Shown: in pieces, positions 8,384 to 16,756 of the stretch
How positions within the stretch are numbered: position 1 is the stretch's first letter
Layout of the letters: every line of letters begins with the position of its first letter
From: Pedosphaera sp.
GTDB taxonomy: Bacteria > Verrucomicrobiota > Verrucomicrobiia > Limisphaerales > SXQI01
Direction of reading: 5' to 3'
Length of the DNA stretch: 55,663 nt
NCBI GenBank assembly: GCA_025359965.1
Contig: JANYDC010000141.1
Location: 1-55,663 of the forward strand
Notes under the pieces: generated by a model
Seen by the model: only the letters and a program-made list of their open reading frames with translations
What the model was told of the DNA's origin: nothing
Database searches by the model: none
Made by a program: the position numbers and the translations under genes

Positions 8384-9019
8384 TTAATCAATGATTTTGA
8401 ACTGAATCTTGGCCCCATCCGGAAGGTCTTTGATTTGCTTTGCCAGATTGCCTCTGCTCTTCATGGCGGAAACCGCGTTGAGAGTATAAAGGTTCCCAAG
8501 GGCATACTCACCCCCAAGCACGAAAGGGATTTTTGGCATTAATCTGTGCCCCGCTTGTATTCTGCCGTTTGCTCTCTGCCAACCGCTCATTAGAGGATAC
8601 CCTGTCTTCATCCCGTGATCGGTCAGAATTTTTTCTGCCCAGCTTTCCATGCTGTCAGCCATGAACTCCAAATCTCCCGTTTCAGCGTCGAAAAACCAAA
8701 TCTGGTCCTGGAATATGCAGAACTGATTTCCAAAGGCCTCTTGGGCAAAAAACAACTTGCTGTCCGCGATGCTCTCATACTCAAACCTCCAAAGGCCATG
8801 CGAGTTCCAGCGGCCCAAGGTCATCTCCTGTGTGTAATATGCTGCCGGAAATATTTGCAGTGCGGACTCAAAGGCGTAAAAGCCGTTTTTCGAAGTGAGC
8901 ATTGCAAGGAGTTCCTTTCCGAGTCGCCCGTAGGATGGGAAATCCTCCAAATGGATCAACACTTCCTCGCTGCCCGTCGCAGGAGTTCCCATCGACAGAA
9001 GTTGCTCAATGAATTTCAT
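8384..9019 (-). CDS. SMI1/KNR4 (SUKH) family immunity-like protein
   Basis: A 211-residue soluble protein of the SUKH superfamily, cytoplasmic proteins best known as immunity partners of polymorphic toxins. Supporting segments are LAMLTSKNGFYAFESALQIFP, LFFAQEAFGNQFCIFQD, and the acidic IWFFDAETGDLEFMADSMESW, followed by a C-terminal part (FVLGGEYALGNLYTLNAV and KQIKDLPDGAKIQFKI) that I associate with this family. No toxin gene lies next to it. ATG at 9019 was chosen; ATG at 9025 and GTG at 9070 are in frame. It is the last of three co-directional small genes (9917 to 8384). Alternative role: a housekeeping SMI1-like adaptor unrelated to toxin immunity. Confidence 0.7.
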   Translation of the reverse strand: MKFIEQLLSMGTPATGSEEVLIHLEDFPSYGRLGKELLAMLTSKNGFYAFESALQIFPAAYYTQEMTLGRWNSHGLWRFEYESIADSKLFFAQEAFGNQFCIFQDQIWFFDAETGDLEFMADSMESWAEKILTDHGMKTGYPLMSGWQRANGRIQAGHRLMPKIPFVLGGEYALGNLYTLNAVSAMKSRGNLAKQIKDLPDGAKIQFKIID

Positions 9020-9155
9020 ATGCATGGCTCGCCCGTTATGACTGATGGCCTGTTGGGGTTCAAGATTCACCTGATGCGGGGCGAATCCACTTCAAAGAAG
9101 GGCCCACTCTGGGCGTCCGCTCGGCTTGCGCGATTAAATCGAGAAGGCGCGCAAA

Positions 9156-9584
9156 TCATGATCTTTTTATCTGCGAAAGGTTTTTGAGATTTAAATCCGT
9201 TTGACCAATCGCTTTGAGTTTTTCCACAAATTCCACCTCCGTCATTGGCCCGAAACGATTGGTCTGATGCAAATCAAGAATCCAGTAATTAAAACTGCCA
9301 ACAACCGGAACAGGAACCGTATCGCCGGGGACATTACCCCGGGGCCTGATTACTTGCTGTTTTCCGAGTATAAATCCGTCGTTCCAGGCAAGTTCGACTA
9401 CTTGCGCAGGAATACTCAAATGTCGACTATCTGCAGAGTGCTCAATTGTAACCATATAGGTAGACGTGCGGATCAGCTGATACCCGCCTGTTAAACCAAA
9501 TATGAAATCATCGTTAAAGGGGTCACGTGAGCACGAGTTTATGGACAGGAGTATGGCAAGTAACAAATGGCGATGGCGGTTCAC
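9156..9584 (-). CDS. Small putative lipoprotein of unknown function
   Basis: A 142-residue protein with a short basic start (MNRHRH), a hydrophobic stretch (LLLAILLSI) and Cys18 in SINSCSR, an imperfect lipobox suggesting a lipid-anchored protein. The mature part begins with an acidic region (DPFNDDFIFGLTGGYQLIRTS) followed by beta-strand-like segments. It recalls small lipoproteins that sit beside immunity-type genes, but I do not recognise a defined family. The start is GTG, only 3 nt after the stop of the upstream gene, so translation is probably coupled. It is the middle gene of the three-gene cluster with the SUKH protein. Confidence 0.6.
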   Translation of the reverse strand: MNRHRHLLLAILLSINSCSRDPFNDDFIFGLTGGYQLIRTSTYMVTIEHSADSRHLSIPAQVVELAWNDGFILGKQQVIRPRGNVPGDTVPVPVVGSFNYWILDLHQTNRFGPMTEVEFVEKLKAIGQTDLNLKNLSQIKRS

Positions 9585-9587
9585 GGG

Positions 9588-9917
9588 TCAGTTTATCTCC
9601 CCTCTTGGGCTATTGCGAATTCCAGTTCCCTTCCATTGAATCCTGATGATTTGAACAGTTTTCTCGAAATCCATGCGCTCCCCGTTGGCTAGAATTATTC
9701 CTTCCTCCCAAAAATCAAAACTAAACTTCCGTTCAAACATACGAATAAACAGTTGAGCTGATCGCGCACCGCATTGAAAGTGAGCGTAGTTTGGGCTCCA
9801 ACCGTTAACTGCCACAACCGGAGTTTGGGCCAGAAGCTTTCGAGCCCAATCCAGTACTCCACCATTGGCGGCGAGGTCTGGATAAAGATTCCGAGAGTTC
9901 ACTCCTTCTATGCTCAT
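9588..9917 (-). CDS. Hypothetical protein in the immunity-like cluster
   Basis: A 109-residue protein without signal peptide or membrane segment. It is rich in aromatic residues (NGWSPNYAHFQCGARSAQLFIRMF, split here only for description; FSFDFWEEGIILANGERMD). I do not recognise the family. Position and size suggest another immunity-type or small adaptor protein, but this is inference from the SUKH gene two genes downstream. ATG at 9917 follows no strong ribosome-binding site. Coding nature is supported by tight spacing to the next gene (3 nt) and the shared strand. Confidence 0.5.
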   Translation of the reverse strand: MSIEGVNSRNLYPDLAANGGVLDWARKLLAQTPVVAVNGWSPNYAHFQCGARSAQLFIRMFERKFSFDFWEEGIILANGERMDFEKTVQIIRIQWKGTGIRNSPRGEIN

Positions 9918-10276
9918 TGCTTAATTGGATTGGAGTTTACCTTACCATGCTGTACCCAAGCAACTCGATCCCGCCAGTGCGGATTGTTTTGATTATGAGC
10001 AATTGCCCCGTCGGTAGCTCCACCCCGACCGGAAGCTTCCCTCTGCACGCCTGGGAACACTAAGAATTGGAGCAAGCGTTATTTCCTGCCAGAAATCAGC
10101 TTTACTAAAGGTCGCGGGGATCGGAAAAGATACCGTGGCCGAAAGGATACCAAGAAAAACACCCGTTGATTAGAGTCGGCGGAACTCTTCTGAATTATTC
10201 CTTGCCTGAGAGGCTTCGGCGGGCAATATTTCGGGCGCAATTGGTGTGCATTCAGCCGAATAAAAAAACCGTACAT
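9918..10276. other. Gene-free stretch between divergent genes
   Basis: Roughly 360 bp between the minus-strand immunity-like cluster and the plus-strand secreted protein. Both units need a promoter here, but no convincing -35/-10 pair, repeat or RNA was seen. An upstream extension of the downstream reading frame (to 10166) exists but carries no signal-like sequence. Confidence 0.4.
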
Positions 10277-11728
10277 ATGAAATCTACCAGCTCGTACCTG
10301 AGCCTTTTTCTCCACCGTTGGGTTTTTCAACGTTCAGGCCTGATGCATGCTCACCTTTCTGCTGGCCGGTTGTGGTCATCTTGGCTTTTGTTTCTTTTCC
10401 TAATGGTTCCTCCGAGCGTTTCTGCAGAAGCACGGTACTTCTGTGCTCCTCCCCGGCCTCTCGAAGCAAGTTCATGGCAGGTGGATCTTGATGTCAACGG
10501 TAGTCCCGATCTCGAGATTTCTTATGCGGATGGATCGCTTGCGGTTCTCCCATTTTTGGGCAACAGCCTGCTTGCCACAAATCGAAGTTACTTCACTAAC
10601 ATCGATACCTTTCCCGATCCGGTCATCGTGGCTTTTCCTGACGAAGTCGCATCGCTTGCCTCAGGGAACCTCATTTCATTCTTCAATCCATCGAGCCCGT
10701 TCTGGCACATTGGCCAGCATATCGATGAGCAGCCGATACTCCTCCCCATGCCCGCTCCTGCGAACGAAGCGGGTGCTACTGTCACCAATTTTTTTGCCGT
10801 GAAACTTGCGAGCCCGGGAGGGGCGTTTCTCGCGTGGGTCCGGATTCGACTGACTTCCGCTCCGCAAGCTGTTTGCGCTTTGGATTGGGGCGTTGAATCC
10901 CGAGCCATTCATGATGTGGTCGTTGGTTCGCGCCCGGCTCCGTCCACGATTCGCTCCAAAGAAAAAGCGCTCGATTTTACGCTTTTTGAGGATTTCAGCA
11001 TTGATGTTGACGATGATGGAACCAAGGACATTTCATACGGTGGCAGTGCCGTGGCTACATCAGGGATGGCCTCTTCGCCGACGATCAAGGTGATTTTTGG
11101 CAACACCAATATTTTTGCGCCCGGTACCAGTCGGATTATTTCCAACACCATAATTTCTTACTATTTGGGAGCAACCGGAGAGGACGAAATTCTCCGTGAT
11201 AATCTGGGCATATCCGTATTGCAGCCTGGCGCCGGAATTGGAGATTTCACTCGATCTGGTGACTATTGGGCAGGCGGCAGTGTTCGCTTGGTTTCCTTAA
11301 GTATAGGAGGTGTTGTCGTATGGGATGGCCCTCTGGCCGCAGCCACCAACGGCTACATGGGATTTCGCCTCCGTCGAAACGATGATTTTTTCTATGGGTG
11401 GATACGTCTGCATTTAAACCAAAATTCTTTGGATACCCCATTTGGCCCGTCAATTCAGGGGTGGGCCATTGAGACTCGCCCTCAAGTTCCCATTGTGGCC
11501 GGGGCTTCCGGAGTGGCCGGCAATCTGGTTTTGGATATGCGCGTGCCCGTTGGAAATCTGATCACCGTCAACGCAACGGGACTTACTCGTTCAAACGTAA
11601 CACTGTCGTCCTCTGAGGATCTTTCGCAGTGGATGCCGCTTGTCACCAATTCTCTCCCTTTCAAATTGGTTTACCCCGGATACCCTTCCTCAAAGACGCT
11701 ATACTTCCGTGCGGCGGTAGAACCGTGA
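10277..11728 (+). CDS. Secreted protein of unknown function with two Asp-rich loops
   Basis: About 483 residues. A signal peptide ends at PPSVSA; ATG at 10343 would give a more compact signal (MHAHLSAGRLWSSWLLFLFL). The mature protein has two similar modules, each opening with a D-x-D-x-(D/N)-G-rich loop that could bind calcium (DLDVNGSPDLEISYADG near the start and DVDDDGTKDISYGG in the middle), followed by beta-rich sequence and the repeated phrase GFRLRRNDDFFYGWIRLHL / FLAWVRIRL. The C-terminus (SSEDLSQWMPLVTNSLPF, then LYFRAAVEP) is a module often found at the end of exported Verrucomicrobiota proteins. No enzyme motif was seen. It stands alone between the immunity-like cluster and the catabolic operon. 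Confidence 0.7.
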   Translation: MKSTSSYLSLFLHRWVFQRSGLMHAHLSAGRLWSSWLLFLFLMVPPSVSAEARYFCAPPRPLEASSWQVDLDVNGSPDLEISYADGSLAVLPFLGNSLLATNRSYFTNIDTFPDPVIVAFPDEVASLASGNLISFFNPSSPFWHIGQHIDEQPILLPMPAPANEAGATVTNFFAVKLASPGGAFLAWVRIRLTSAPQAVCALDWGVESRAIHDVVVGSRPAPSTIRSKEKALDFTLFEDFSIDVDDDGTKDISYGGSAVATSGMASSPTIKVIFGNTNIFAPGTSRIISNTIISYYLGATGEDEILRDNLGISVLQPGAGIGDFTRSGDYWAGGSVRLVSLSIGGVVVWDGPLAAATNGYMGFRLRRNDDFFYGWIRLHLNQNSLDTPFGPSIQGWAIETRPQVPIVAGASGVAGNLVLDMRVPVGNLITVNATGLTRSNVTLSSSEDLSQWMPLVTNSLPFKLVYPGYPSSKTLYFRAAVEP

Positions 11729-11828
11729 GGATTCCGTAGTCATTCAGTAAGTGGGTTTTGACACGGTTTTTCCTTGCTGCTCCGCCGAGGCGGGCCTATC
11801 CAAGTGTTGACCCAATCGAAGAAAGCCT

Positions 11829-13274
11829 ATGACAGCCATAAATAGACGACATTTCCTCAAAGCCGGCGCCGTTGCCGCTGGTGCATCAATTTTGACTGGA
11901 GGCTCCGTTTGGGCTCAGTCAGGCAGCGCAAATTCTGATATTCGCATGGCTGTCATTGGCTTCAACGCCCAAGGCAAAAGCCATATTGCCGGGCTTCGCC
12001 GAGTCAACGGTGTGAAGATCGTGGCCTTGTGCGATGTTGATAGCGTGGTGCTTGAGCGCGAGGCCAAGCTGTTTCGCGACCGCAACGAGGCGATAGCGGT
12101 TTATACTGATGTGCGCAAGCTGCTGGCTGATCCCAACATTGATGCCGTCTCCATCGCCACGCCCAACCACTGGCACGCGCTGATTGCCATCTGGGCCATT
12201 CAGGCGGGAAAGGATGTCTACGTGGAGAAGCCAGTTTGCCACAATGTCTCCGAAGGCCGCCGCATTGTGGAGGCCGCCCGTAAACACAAGCGTATTGTCC
12301 AAACGGGCACCCAGTCCCGCAGCAACCCTGGCATGCGCGAGGCCATTGCCTATTTGCATGCCGGCCAGTTGGGCAAAATCAAACTGGCCCGAGGGCTTTG
12401 TTACAAGCGCCGCGCCTCCATCGGCAAGGTGACTGGTCCGCAAACGCCCCCCGCCTCGGTTGACTATGATCTTTGGTGCGGCCCCGCTCCGCTGGAACCG
12501 CTTATGCGCTCTCGCCTGCACTACGACTGGCATTGGGTGTGGCAAACCGGTAATGGCGACCTGGGCAACCAAGGCATCCACCAGATGGATATCGCACGCT
12601 GGGCTTTGCAGGAAAACTCCCTTTCGCCCCAGGTGCTGAGTGTGGGTGGACGTGTGGGTTATGTTGATGATGGCACCACCCCCAACACCCAATTCATCAT
12701 TCATGATTACGCCAAGGCTCCTCTAATCTTCGAGGTTCGCGGCCTGACCAAGATGGCTGGGGTGGAAAATATGGATGTCTACAAGGGCGCGAGTATTGGC
12801 GTCATCGTGGAGTGCGAGAACGGCTCCATGAGCATCCCCACTTACTTCAGCGCCACAGCCACCGATTTAACCGGTCGAGTGGTCAAAGAGTTCCGTGCCG
12901 AGGGCAGCCACTTCGAGAACTTCATCAAAGCAGTGCGTAGCCGGAAAATGGAGGATCTGAACGCCGACATTCTCGAGGGCCACCTTTCCAGCGGGCTTTG
13001 TCACACCGGCAACATTTCGTACCGTATGGGCAAGCAGGCCGGCCCTGATGAAATTAAGGATAAGCTCACCTCCAACCCTGCGGCAGCCGAGACCTTTGAA
13101 CGCTGCATGAACCATATTAGGGCCAATGGGGTTGATCTGGCCAAACAACCACTCACTTTGGGGGCGTTCCTAAAGATGGACGTCAAAAAAGAGCATTTTA
13201 CCAATAATAAGCAGGCCAACACACTTCTCACCCGCGAATATCGCAAAGGCTTTGTCGTTCCCGATAAAGTTTAG
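11829..13274 (+). CDS. Tat-exported Gfo/Idh/MocA-family oxidoreductase
   Basis: A 481-residue protein with a twin-arginine signal (NRRHFLKAG, residues 5-13, cleavage near AQS). It is followed by an NAD(P)-binding Rossmann domain starting IRMAVIGFNAQGKSHIAGL, acidic strand LCDVD and the family motif EKP at residues 133-135. The C-terminal alpha/beta domain runs from about 165, with DLGNQGIHQMDIARWAL placing the usual catalytic His. Members oxidise or epimerise sugars and inositols; Tat-exported relatives with bound cofactor are numerous in this phylum. It is the first gene of a four-gene operon with a LamG-like protein, an aldolase-family enzyme and an MFS transporter, suggesting carbohydrate or sugar-acid catabolism. 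The substrate cannot be read from sequence. Confidence 0.9.
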   Translation: MTAINRRHFLKAGAVAAGASILTGGSVWAQSGSANSDIRMAVIGFNAQGKSHIAGLRRVNGVKIVALCDVDSVVLEREAKLFRDRNEAIAVYTDVRKLLADPNIDAVSIATPNHWHALIAIWAIQAGKDVYVEKPVCHNVSEGRRIVEAARKHKRIVQTGTQSRSNPGMREAIAYLHAGQLGKIKLARGLCYKRRASIGKVTGPQTPPASVDYDLWCGPAPLEPLMRSRLHYDWHWVWQTGNGDLGNQGIHQMDIARWALQENSLSPQVLSVGGRVGYVDDGTTPNTQFIIHDYAKAPLIFEVRGLTKMAGVENMDVYKGASIGVIVECENGSMSIPTYFSATATDLTGRVVKEFRAEGSHFENFIKAVRSRKMEDLNADILEGHLSSGLCHTGNISYRMGKQAGPDEIKDKLTSNPAAAETFERCMNHIRANGVDLAKQPLTLGAFLKMDVKKEHFTNNKQANTLLTREYRKGFVVPDKV

Positions 13275-13281
13275 CCACAGC

Positions 13282-13989
13282 ATGACAACCATTTCTTTCT
13301 TGCCTGCGGCGGTGCTCATTGCCGCCAGCGCAACCTCTTTAACTCGCGCCGCTGATCGAACCGTGTCCCTGACGCCTGAACATGTCGCGCGTGAATGGAC
13401 CATGACGGACTCATCTGCTTGGAAAGCCGTTCCTGATCCTTCCGGCGGTGCATTGGAGCTTTTCGGGGAAAGCGCCTATAAGCCCGAGGTGCGTTCGCCC
13501 CTGAACATTGCGTTGCTAAACGATTCCGGGGTGGGTGATTTCACCTTGGAACTTGAAGCGTTGCAGACTGGCAAGGAATACGGGCATCGGGATCTTTGTC
13601 TATTCTTTGGTTTTCAAAATCCCACACAGTTTTACTACGTCCACATGGCCAGCGCGGCGGACGAGCATGCCCACAATATCTTCCTAGTCGACAAGGCTCC
13701 CCGCCGCGCCATTGCGACCACCACAACCAAGGGAATCGAGTGGGGCAGCACTAACTCTTGGCATCACATCAAATTGGAACGCTCCGTCAAAGAGGGCGCC
13801 ATCCGTGTTTATTTTAATGATCTGGCCAAACCGATCATGACCGCTCAGGACAAAACTTTTGGCGTGGGTTCCATCGGCGTGGGTTCCTTTGACGACACTG
13901 GAAAATTCAGGGCCATTCATCTGAATGCTCCCGCTATCGCCAAGTCCCATGTTGAATTCCCTAAAAATCCTTCCCCCACAAAACCATGA
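13282..13989 (+). CDS. Secreted LamG/DUF1080-like concanavalin-fold protein
   Basis: A 235-residue exported protein; signal peptide residues 1-24 (MTTISFLPAAVLIAA, cleavage near SLTRAA). The remainder is a single jelly-roll domain of the DUF1080 / 3-keto-disaccharide hydrolase-like or LamG type: GDFTLELEALQTG, LCLFFGFQNPTQFYYVHMA, SWHHIKLERSV and AIRVYFNDLAKPIM are the typical strands. This fold either cleaves or binds glycans; the catalytic residues of 3-keto-glycoside hydrolases are not confidently identifiable. The ATG at 13282 lies 7 bp after the oxidoreductase stop. Its own stop overlaps the next gene (ATGA). DUF1080-type proteins frequently accompany Gfo/Idh/MocA oxidoreductases, consistent with oxidation of a sugar followed by cleavage of the keto-product. 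Confidence 0.75.
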   Translation: MTTISFLPAAVLIAASATSLTRAADRTVSLTPEHVAREWTMTDSSAWKAVPDPSGGALELFGESAYKPEVRSPLNIALLNDSGVGDFTLELEALQTGKEYGHRDLCLFFGFQNPTQFYYVHMASAADEHAHNIFLVDKAPRRAIATTTTKGIEWGSTNSWHHIKLERSVKEGAIRVYFNDLAKPIMTAQDKTFGVGSIGVGSFDDTGKFRAIHLNAPAIAKSHVEFPKNPSPTKP

Positions 13990-14903
13990 TTGGCTCGAAG
14001 GGACAGCCATTTCGGTTCGGCGGGGTTTACGCGGCTTTGTGGACTCCTTCTCATGAAAATGGACGGACCATGGAGTCCGTTGTTGCAGAGCATCTGGAGT
14101 TCCTCAACCGCAGCGAAGTTAAGGGAATACTCGCCTTGGGCAGCACGGGTAATTTTGCGCGCATGAGCCCGGAATCGCGCCGTGAGAATTTGGAATGGAT
14201 CGTTCCGAAACTTGGCGCCCTGCGTTTGATGGTCAATATCAGCGCACTGGAAATTCCTGTGATTCACGAGTTGGCCCGCCACGCCGAAGCGCATGGGGCC
14301 GAGGCCGTCACCATCCTTCCCCCGTGGTTTTATCCTTTGCGCGACGACGATGTCGTTGAGTTTTACGCAGAAGCGAGCAAAGGGCTTCAAGTGCCGCTCA
14401 TCGTCTACAATTTTCCGGGGCTCACAGGTAAGAAAATCACCCCGGAACTGCTGGACAAAATTGCGCGTCGCATTCCCGTCGGAGGCTTGAAGCAGAGCGG
14501 GGGGGATTTTCCCGAACATGTCGAAATGATCGAGGTGGCGCAACGCCACGGATTTGATGTGATGACCGGTTGGGACACTCGTTTCGATGAGGCCCTGAGT
14601 CTTGGGGTGAGTGGTTGTATCGGCGGATTAACCAATGCGTTTCCAGAGGCCTTGGTCCAGATTGCGAAAGCTTATGCTGCGGGGGATTTGGTTGCCCTGG
14701 CCCGCTCTGCCTCGCGAATGCAACAAGCCGGGCAATGGGCTTCGCTGTTGGACTTCCCCACCAATATTGGCGTGGCCATGATGGCGCGGAATTTTGAAGT
14801 GGGCGTGGACAAGACCCCCTTGTCCGCAGCTTCCTGTGAGGCTAGGACACGAATGGTGGCCGGTTTGAAAGCTCTGGTTGACCAATGGGAAAAGGAGGGA
14901 TGA
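13986..14903 (+). CDS. Dihydrodipicolinate synthase / N-acetylneuraminate lyase family aldolase
   Basis: A 305-residue TIM-barrel class I aldolase. GSTGNFARM at residues 52-60 is the pyruvate carboxylate-binding motif, Tyr141 (VYNFPG) the proton relay and Lys169 (GGLKQSGGD) the Schiff-base lysine. It differs clearly from the housekeeping DapA at 29298-30182 and sits in a catabolic operon. A lyase or dehydratase acting on a 2-keto-3-deoxy sugar acid, N-acetylneuraminate or a similar compound is therefore more likely than lysine synthesis. The start overlaps the upstream stop (ATGA), and its stop overlaps the next start (ATGA), indicating translational coupling across the operon. Confidence 0.85.
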   Translation: MIGSKGQPFRFGGVYAALWTPSHENGRTMESVVAEHLEFLNRSEVKGILALGSTGNFARMSPESRRENLEWIVPKLGALRLMVNISALEIPVIHELARHAEAHGAEAVTILPPWFYPLRDDDVVEFYAEASKGLQVPLIVYNFPGLTGKKITPELLDKIARRIPVGGLKQSGGDFPEHVEMIEVAQRHGFDVMTGWDTRFDEALSLGVSGCIGGLTNAFPEALVQIAKAYAAGDLVALARSASRMQQAGQWASLLDFPTNIGVAMMARNFEVGVDKTPLSAASCEARTRMVAGLKALVDQWEKEG

Positions 14904-16138
14904 CATGGAGTTTTGACGCCGGCAGGTACAAGTGGACCGTGGTGTTCATGCTCTGGTTCATCTGCTTTTTCAACTACGCCGATCGTCAGGCTATTTCTGC
15001 AATCTTCCCAAAGCTTGAATCAGAATTCGGTTTTTCAAAGCAGCAGCTGGGATGGATCGGTTCATCCTTCATGTGGGTGTATGCCCTGGCTGCTCCGCTG
15101 GCGGGTTATTTGGCGGATCGATTTCAACGCCGTCCCTTGATTCTTTGGGGGTGCATCGCCTGGAGCGTTGTCACCGTCGCCACCGCATGGTGTACCCAGG
15201 CCTGGCACTTTATTACGGTGCGTGCATTGGAAGGCCTGGGCGAATCCCTTTATTTTCCAGCGTCGATGTCCCTCCTGAGCGACTACCACTCAAGCGACAC
15301 CCGGTCGCGAGCCATGGGCTGGCATCAATCAAGTGTCTACTTCGGGACCATTCTTGGGAGTTGGATCGGCGCTCTAATTGCTGAACATTACGGTTGGCGT
15401 TGGGGTTTTATTTTGTACGGAGTGAGCGGTGCGCTTCTGGCCATCGCACTGTTTAAGGGGTTGCGTGAACCACCCCGCACGGCGGCAGAGTCGCAAGGCA
15501 AACGCGTGAGTATCGCCGAGTGTTTTGGCATGCCGGGGGTCGCAGCAGTGATGCTGGCCTTTGCCTCCGCCAACGCGGTCACCACCATGTTCATGATTTG
15601 GGCTCCCACGTTCCTTGTCCAAAAATTCCATTTCAAGCTGGCCTCTGCTGGTCTGAGTGGGACGGTGTTTATTTACGGCGCAAGCGTGGTGGGCACTGTG
15701 GTTGGTGGGTGGCTGGCCGATCGTCTGGCGAAGCGTATGGCAGGCGGGCGTTTGTTGATGCAGTCCGCCGCCCTTCTGGTGGGGGCGGGCTTTGTCTATG
15801 GCGTGGCCCATGCCTCTACCATAGTGACGCTGGTCAGCCTTATGATGATGTTTGGCTTGGCCAAAGGCGTTTACGATAGCTGCATCTTCGCTGGTCTTTT
15901 TGATCTCGTCCCGCCCGAACGCCGCGCCGGAATGAGTGGTTGGATGAATACCATAGGATGGCTGGGCGGCGGTCTGGGCCCTGTTTGGGTGGGGAGAATG
16001 GCAACCTCTGGAAACGCTGTCAGCGAGATGGAAGGGATGAGCAACGCCCTCGGTTACGGCTCTGTTTGCTATGTGTTTAGTGCGATACTGTTGTGGATTG
16101 CGGCTCGAAGCGTGTCAGGCTCACGCGCAACTTGTTGA
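14900..16138 (+). CDS. MFS transporter, anion:cation symporter-like
   Basis: A 412-residue 12-helix permease of the major facilitator superfamily. The N-terminal region YKWTVVFMLWFICFFNYADRQ is typical of the anion:cation symporter (hexuronate, sialate, glucarate) branch. Motif A-like YLADRFQRRP sits between helices 2 and 3, and a second copy, GWLADRLAKRMAGG, between helices 8 and 9. It probably imports the acidic or keto sugar handled by the preceding three enzymes. ATG at 14900 overlaps the aldolase stop by 4 bp, with AAGGAGGG directly before it; an in-frame ATG at 14885 is the alternative. Last gene of the operon. Confidence 0.85.
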   Translation: MTWSFDAGRYKWTVVFMLWFICFFNYADRQAISAIFPKLESEFGFSKQQLGWIGSSFMWVYALAAPLAGYLADRFQRRPLILWGCIAWSVVTVATAWCTQAWHFITVRALEGLGESLYFPASMSLLSDYHSSDTRSRAMGWHQSSVYFGTILGSWIGALIAEHYGWRWGFILYGVSGALLAIALFKGLREPPRTAAESQGKRVSIAECFGMPGVAAVMLAFASANAVTTMFMIWAPTFLVQKFHFKLASAGLSGTVFIYGASVVGTVVGGWLADRLAKRMAGGRLLMQSAALLVGAGFVYGVAHASTIVTLVSLMMMFGLAKGVYDSCIFAGLFDLVPPERRAGMSGWMNTIGWLGGGLGPVWVGRMATSGNAVSEMEGMSNALGYGSVCYVFSAILLWIAARSVSGSRATC

Positions 16139-16232
16139 AGGTTAGTATTTTAGAGATGGCACGCGTTCTTTTCTGTGTCGTCACCTGACCGACACACTGA
16201 TAGGCGATGGTTAAGTCGTAAGTGATGTGGTT

Positions 16233-16748
16233 ATGAAAACGCTGCCTTTAAATAAAAATCTTTCGCACACAACCAGCCCCTTTCCGAGCGACCTCCGCGC
16301 TTGGCTGCCTGAGCGAGATCTGCTCATGGAGGTTTACGCGGCCGTCGTAAAAATTTCCCCTCAGGGGCTCCCCAAAGTGTTTAACGAAATCCCCACCCCA
16401 ATGCTGAGCACGCTGCTGATTTACGCGTATGCCACCGGGGTTTTTGGTTCAAAGGATATTGAGGATGGAATCCGTTCCAACGCGACCTTGAAGTATATCA
16501 GTTCGGGTCACTCACCTACTTGGGAGACTATCCGTCAATTTCGCAAGCTTCAGTCATCCTCCATACTGAAGGGCTTGGAAGAGCTGTTGATCGCATTGTG
16601 TAGCCGGAATGTTTCGGACATGGAATGCTACGCTTTTTCGTCCATGGGTCGACTCGTCGGCCGGATGGATTCAGCGATGGCCCGTTGGGACGCAGCTTCG
16701 CGGGTACAATCAGCCTTGCAGGCGGACAGTGCCCAAATGGATTTCTGA
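16233..16748 (+). CDS. Truncated transposase-like protein (DUF772 N-terminal domain only)
   Basis: About 171 residues. The middle section (PTPMLSTLLIYAYATGVFG, then SKDIEDGIRSNATLKYISSG and SPTWETIRQFRKLQ) matches the DUF772 domain at the N-terminus of IS1182/IS5-type transposases. The DDE catalytic core that should follow is absent; after about residue 120 comes unrelated sequence. No inverted repeats or target duplications were found. It is therefore either an IS remnant or a domain retained for another use, for example DNA binding. It lies between the catabolic operon and the end of the bat operon, converging with batD/E with 8 bp between the stops. Confidence 0.6.
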   Translation: MKTLPLNKNLSHTTSPFPSDLRAWLPERDLLMEVYAAVVKISPQGLPKVFNEIPTPMLSTLLIYAYATGVFGSKDIEDGIRSNATLKYISSGHSPTWETIRQFRKLQSSSILKGLEELLIALCSRNVSDMECYAFSSMGRLVGRMDSAMARWDAASRVQSALQADSAQMDF

Positions 16749-16756
16749 AGCCCGGT

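Noticed and set aside
11919..12704. 261-codon minus-strand frame
   Set aside because: Antisense to the Gfo/Idh/MocA gene, which has clear motifs; no ribosome-binding site or homology.
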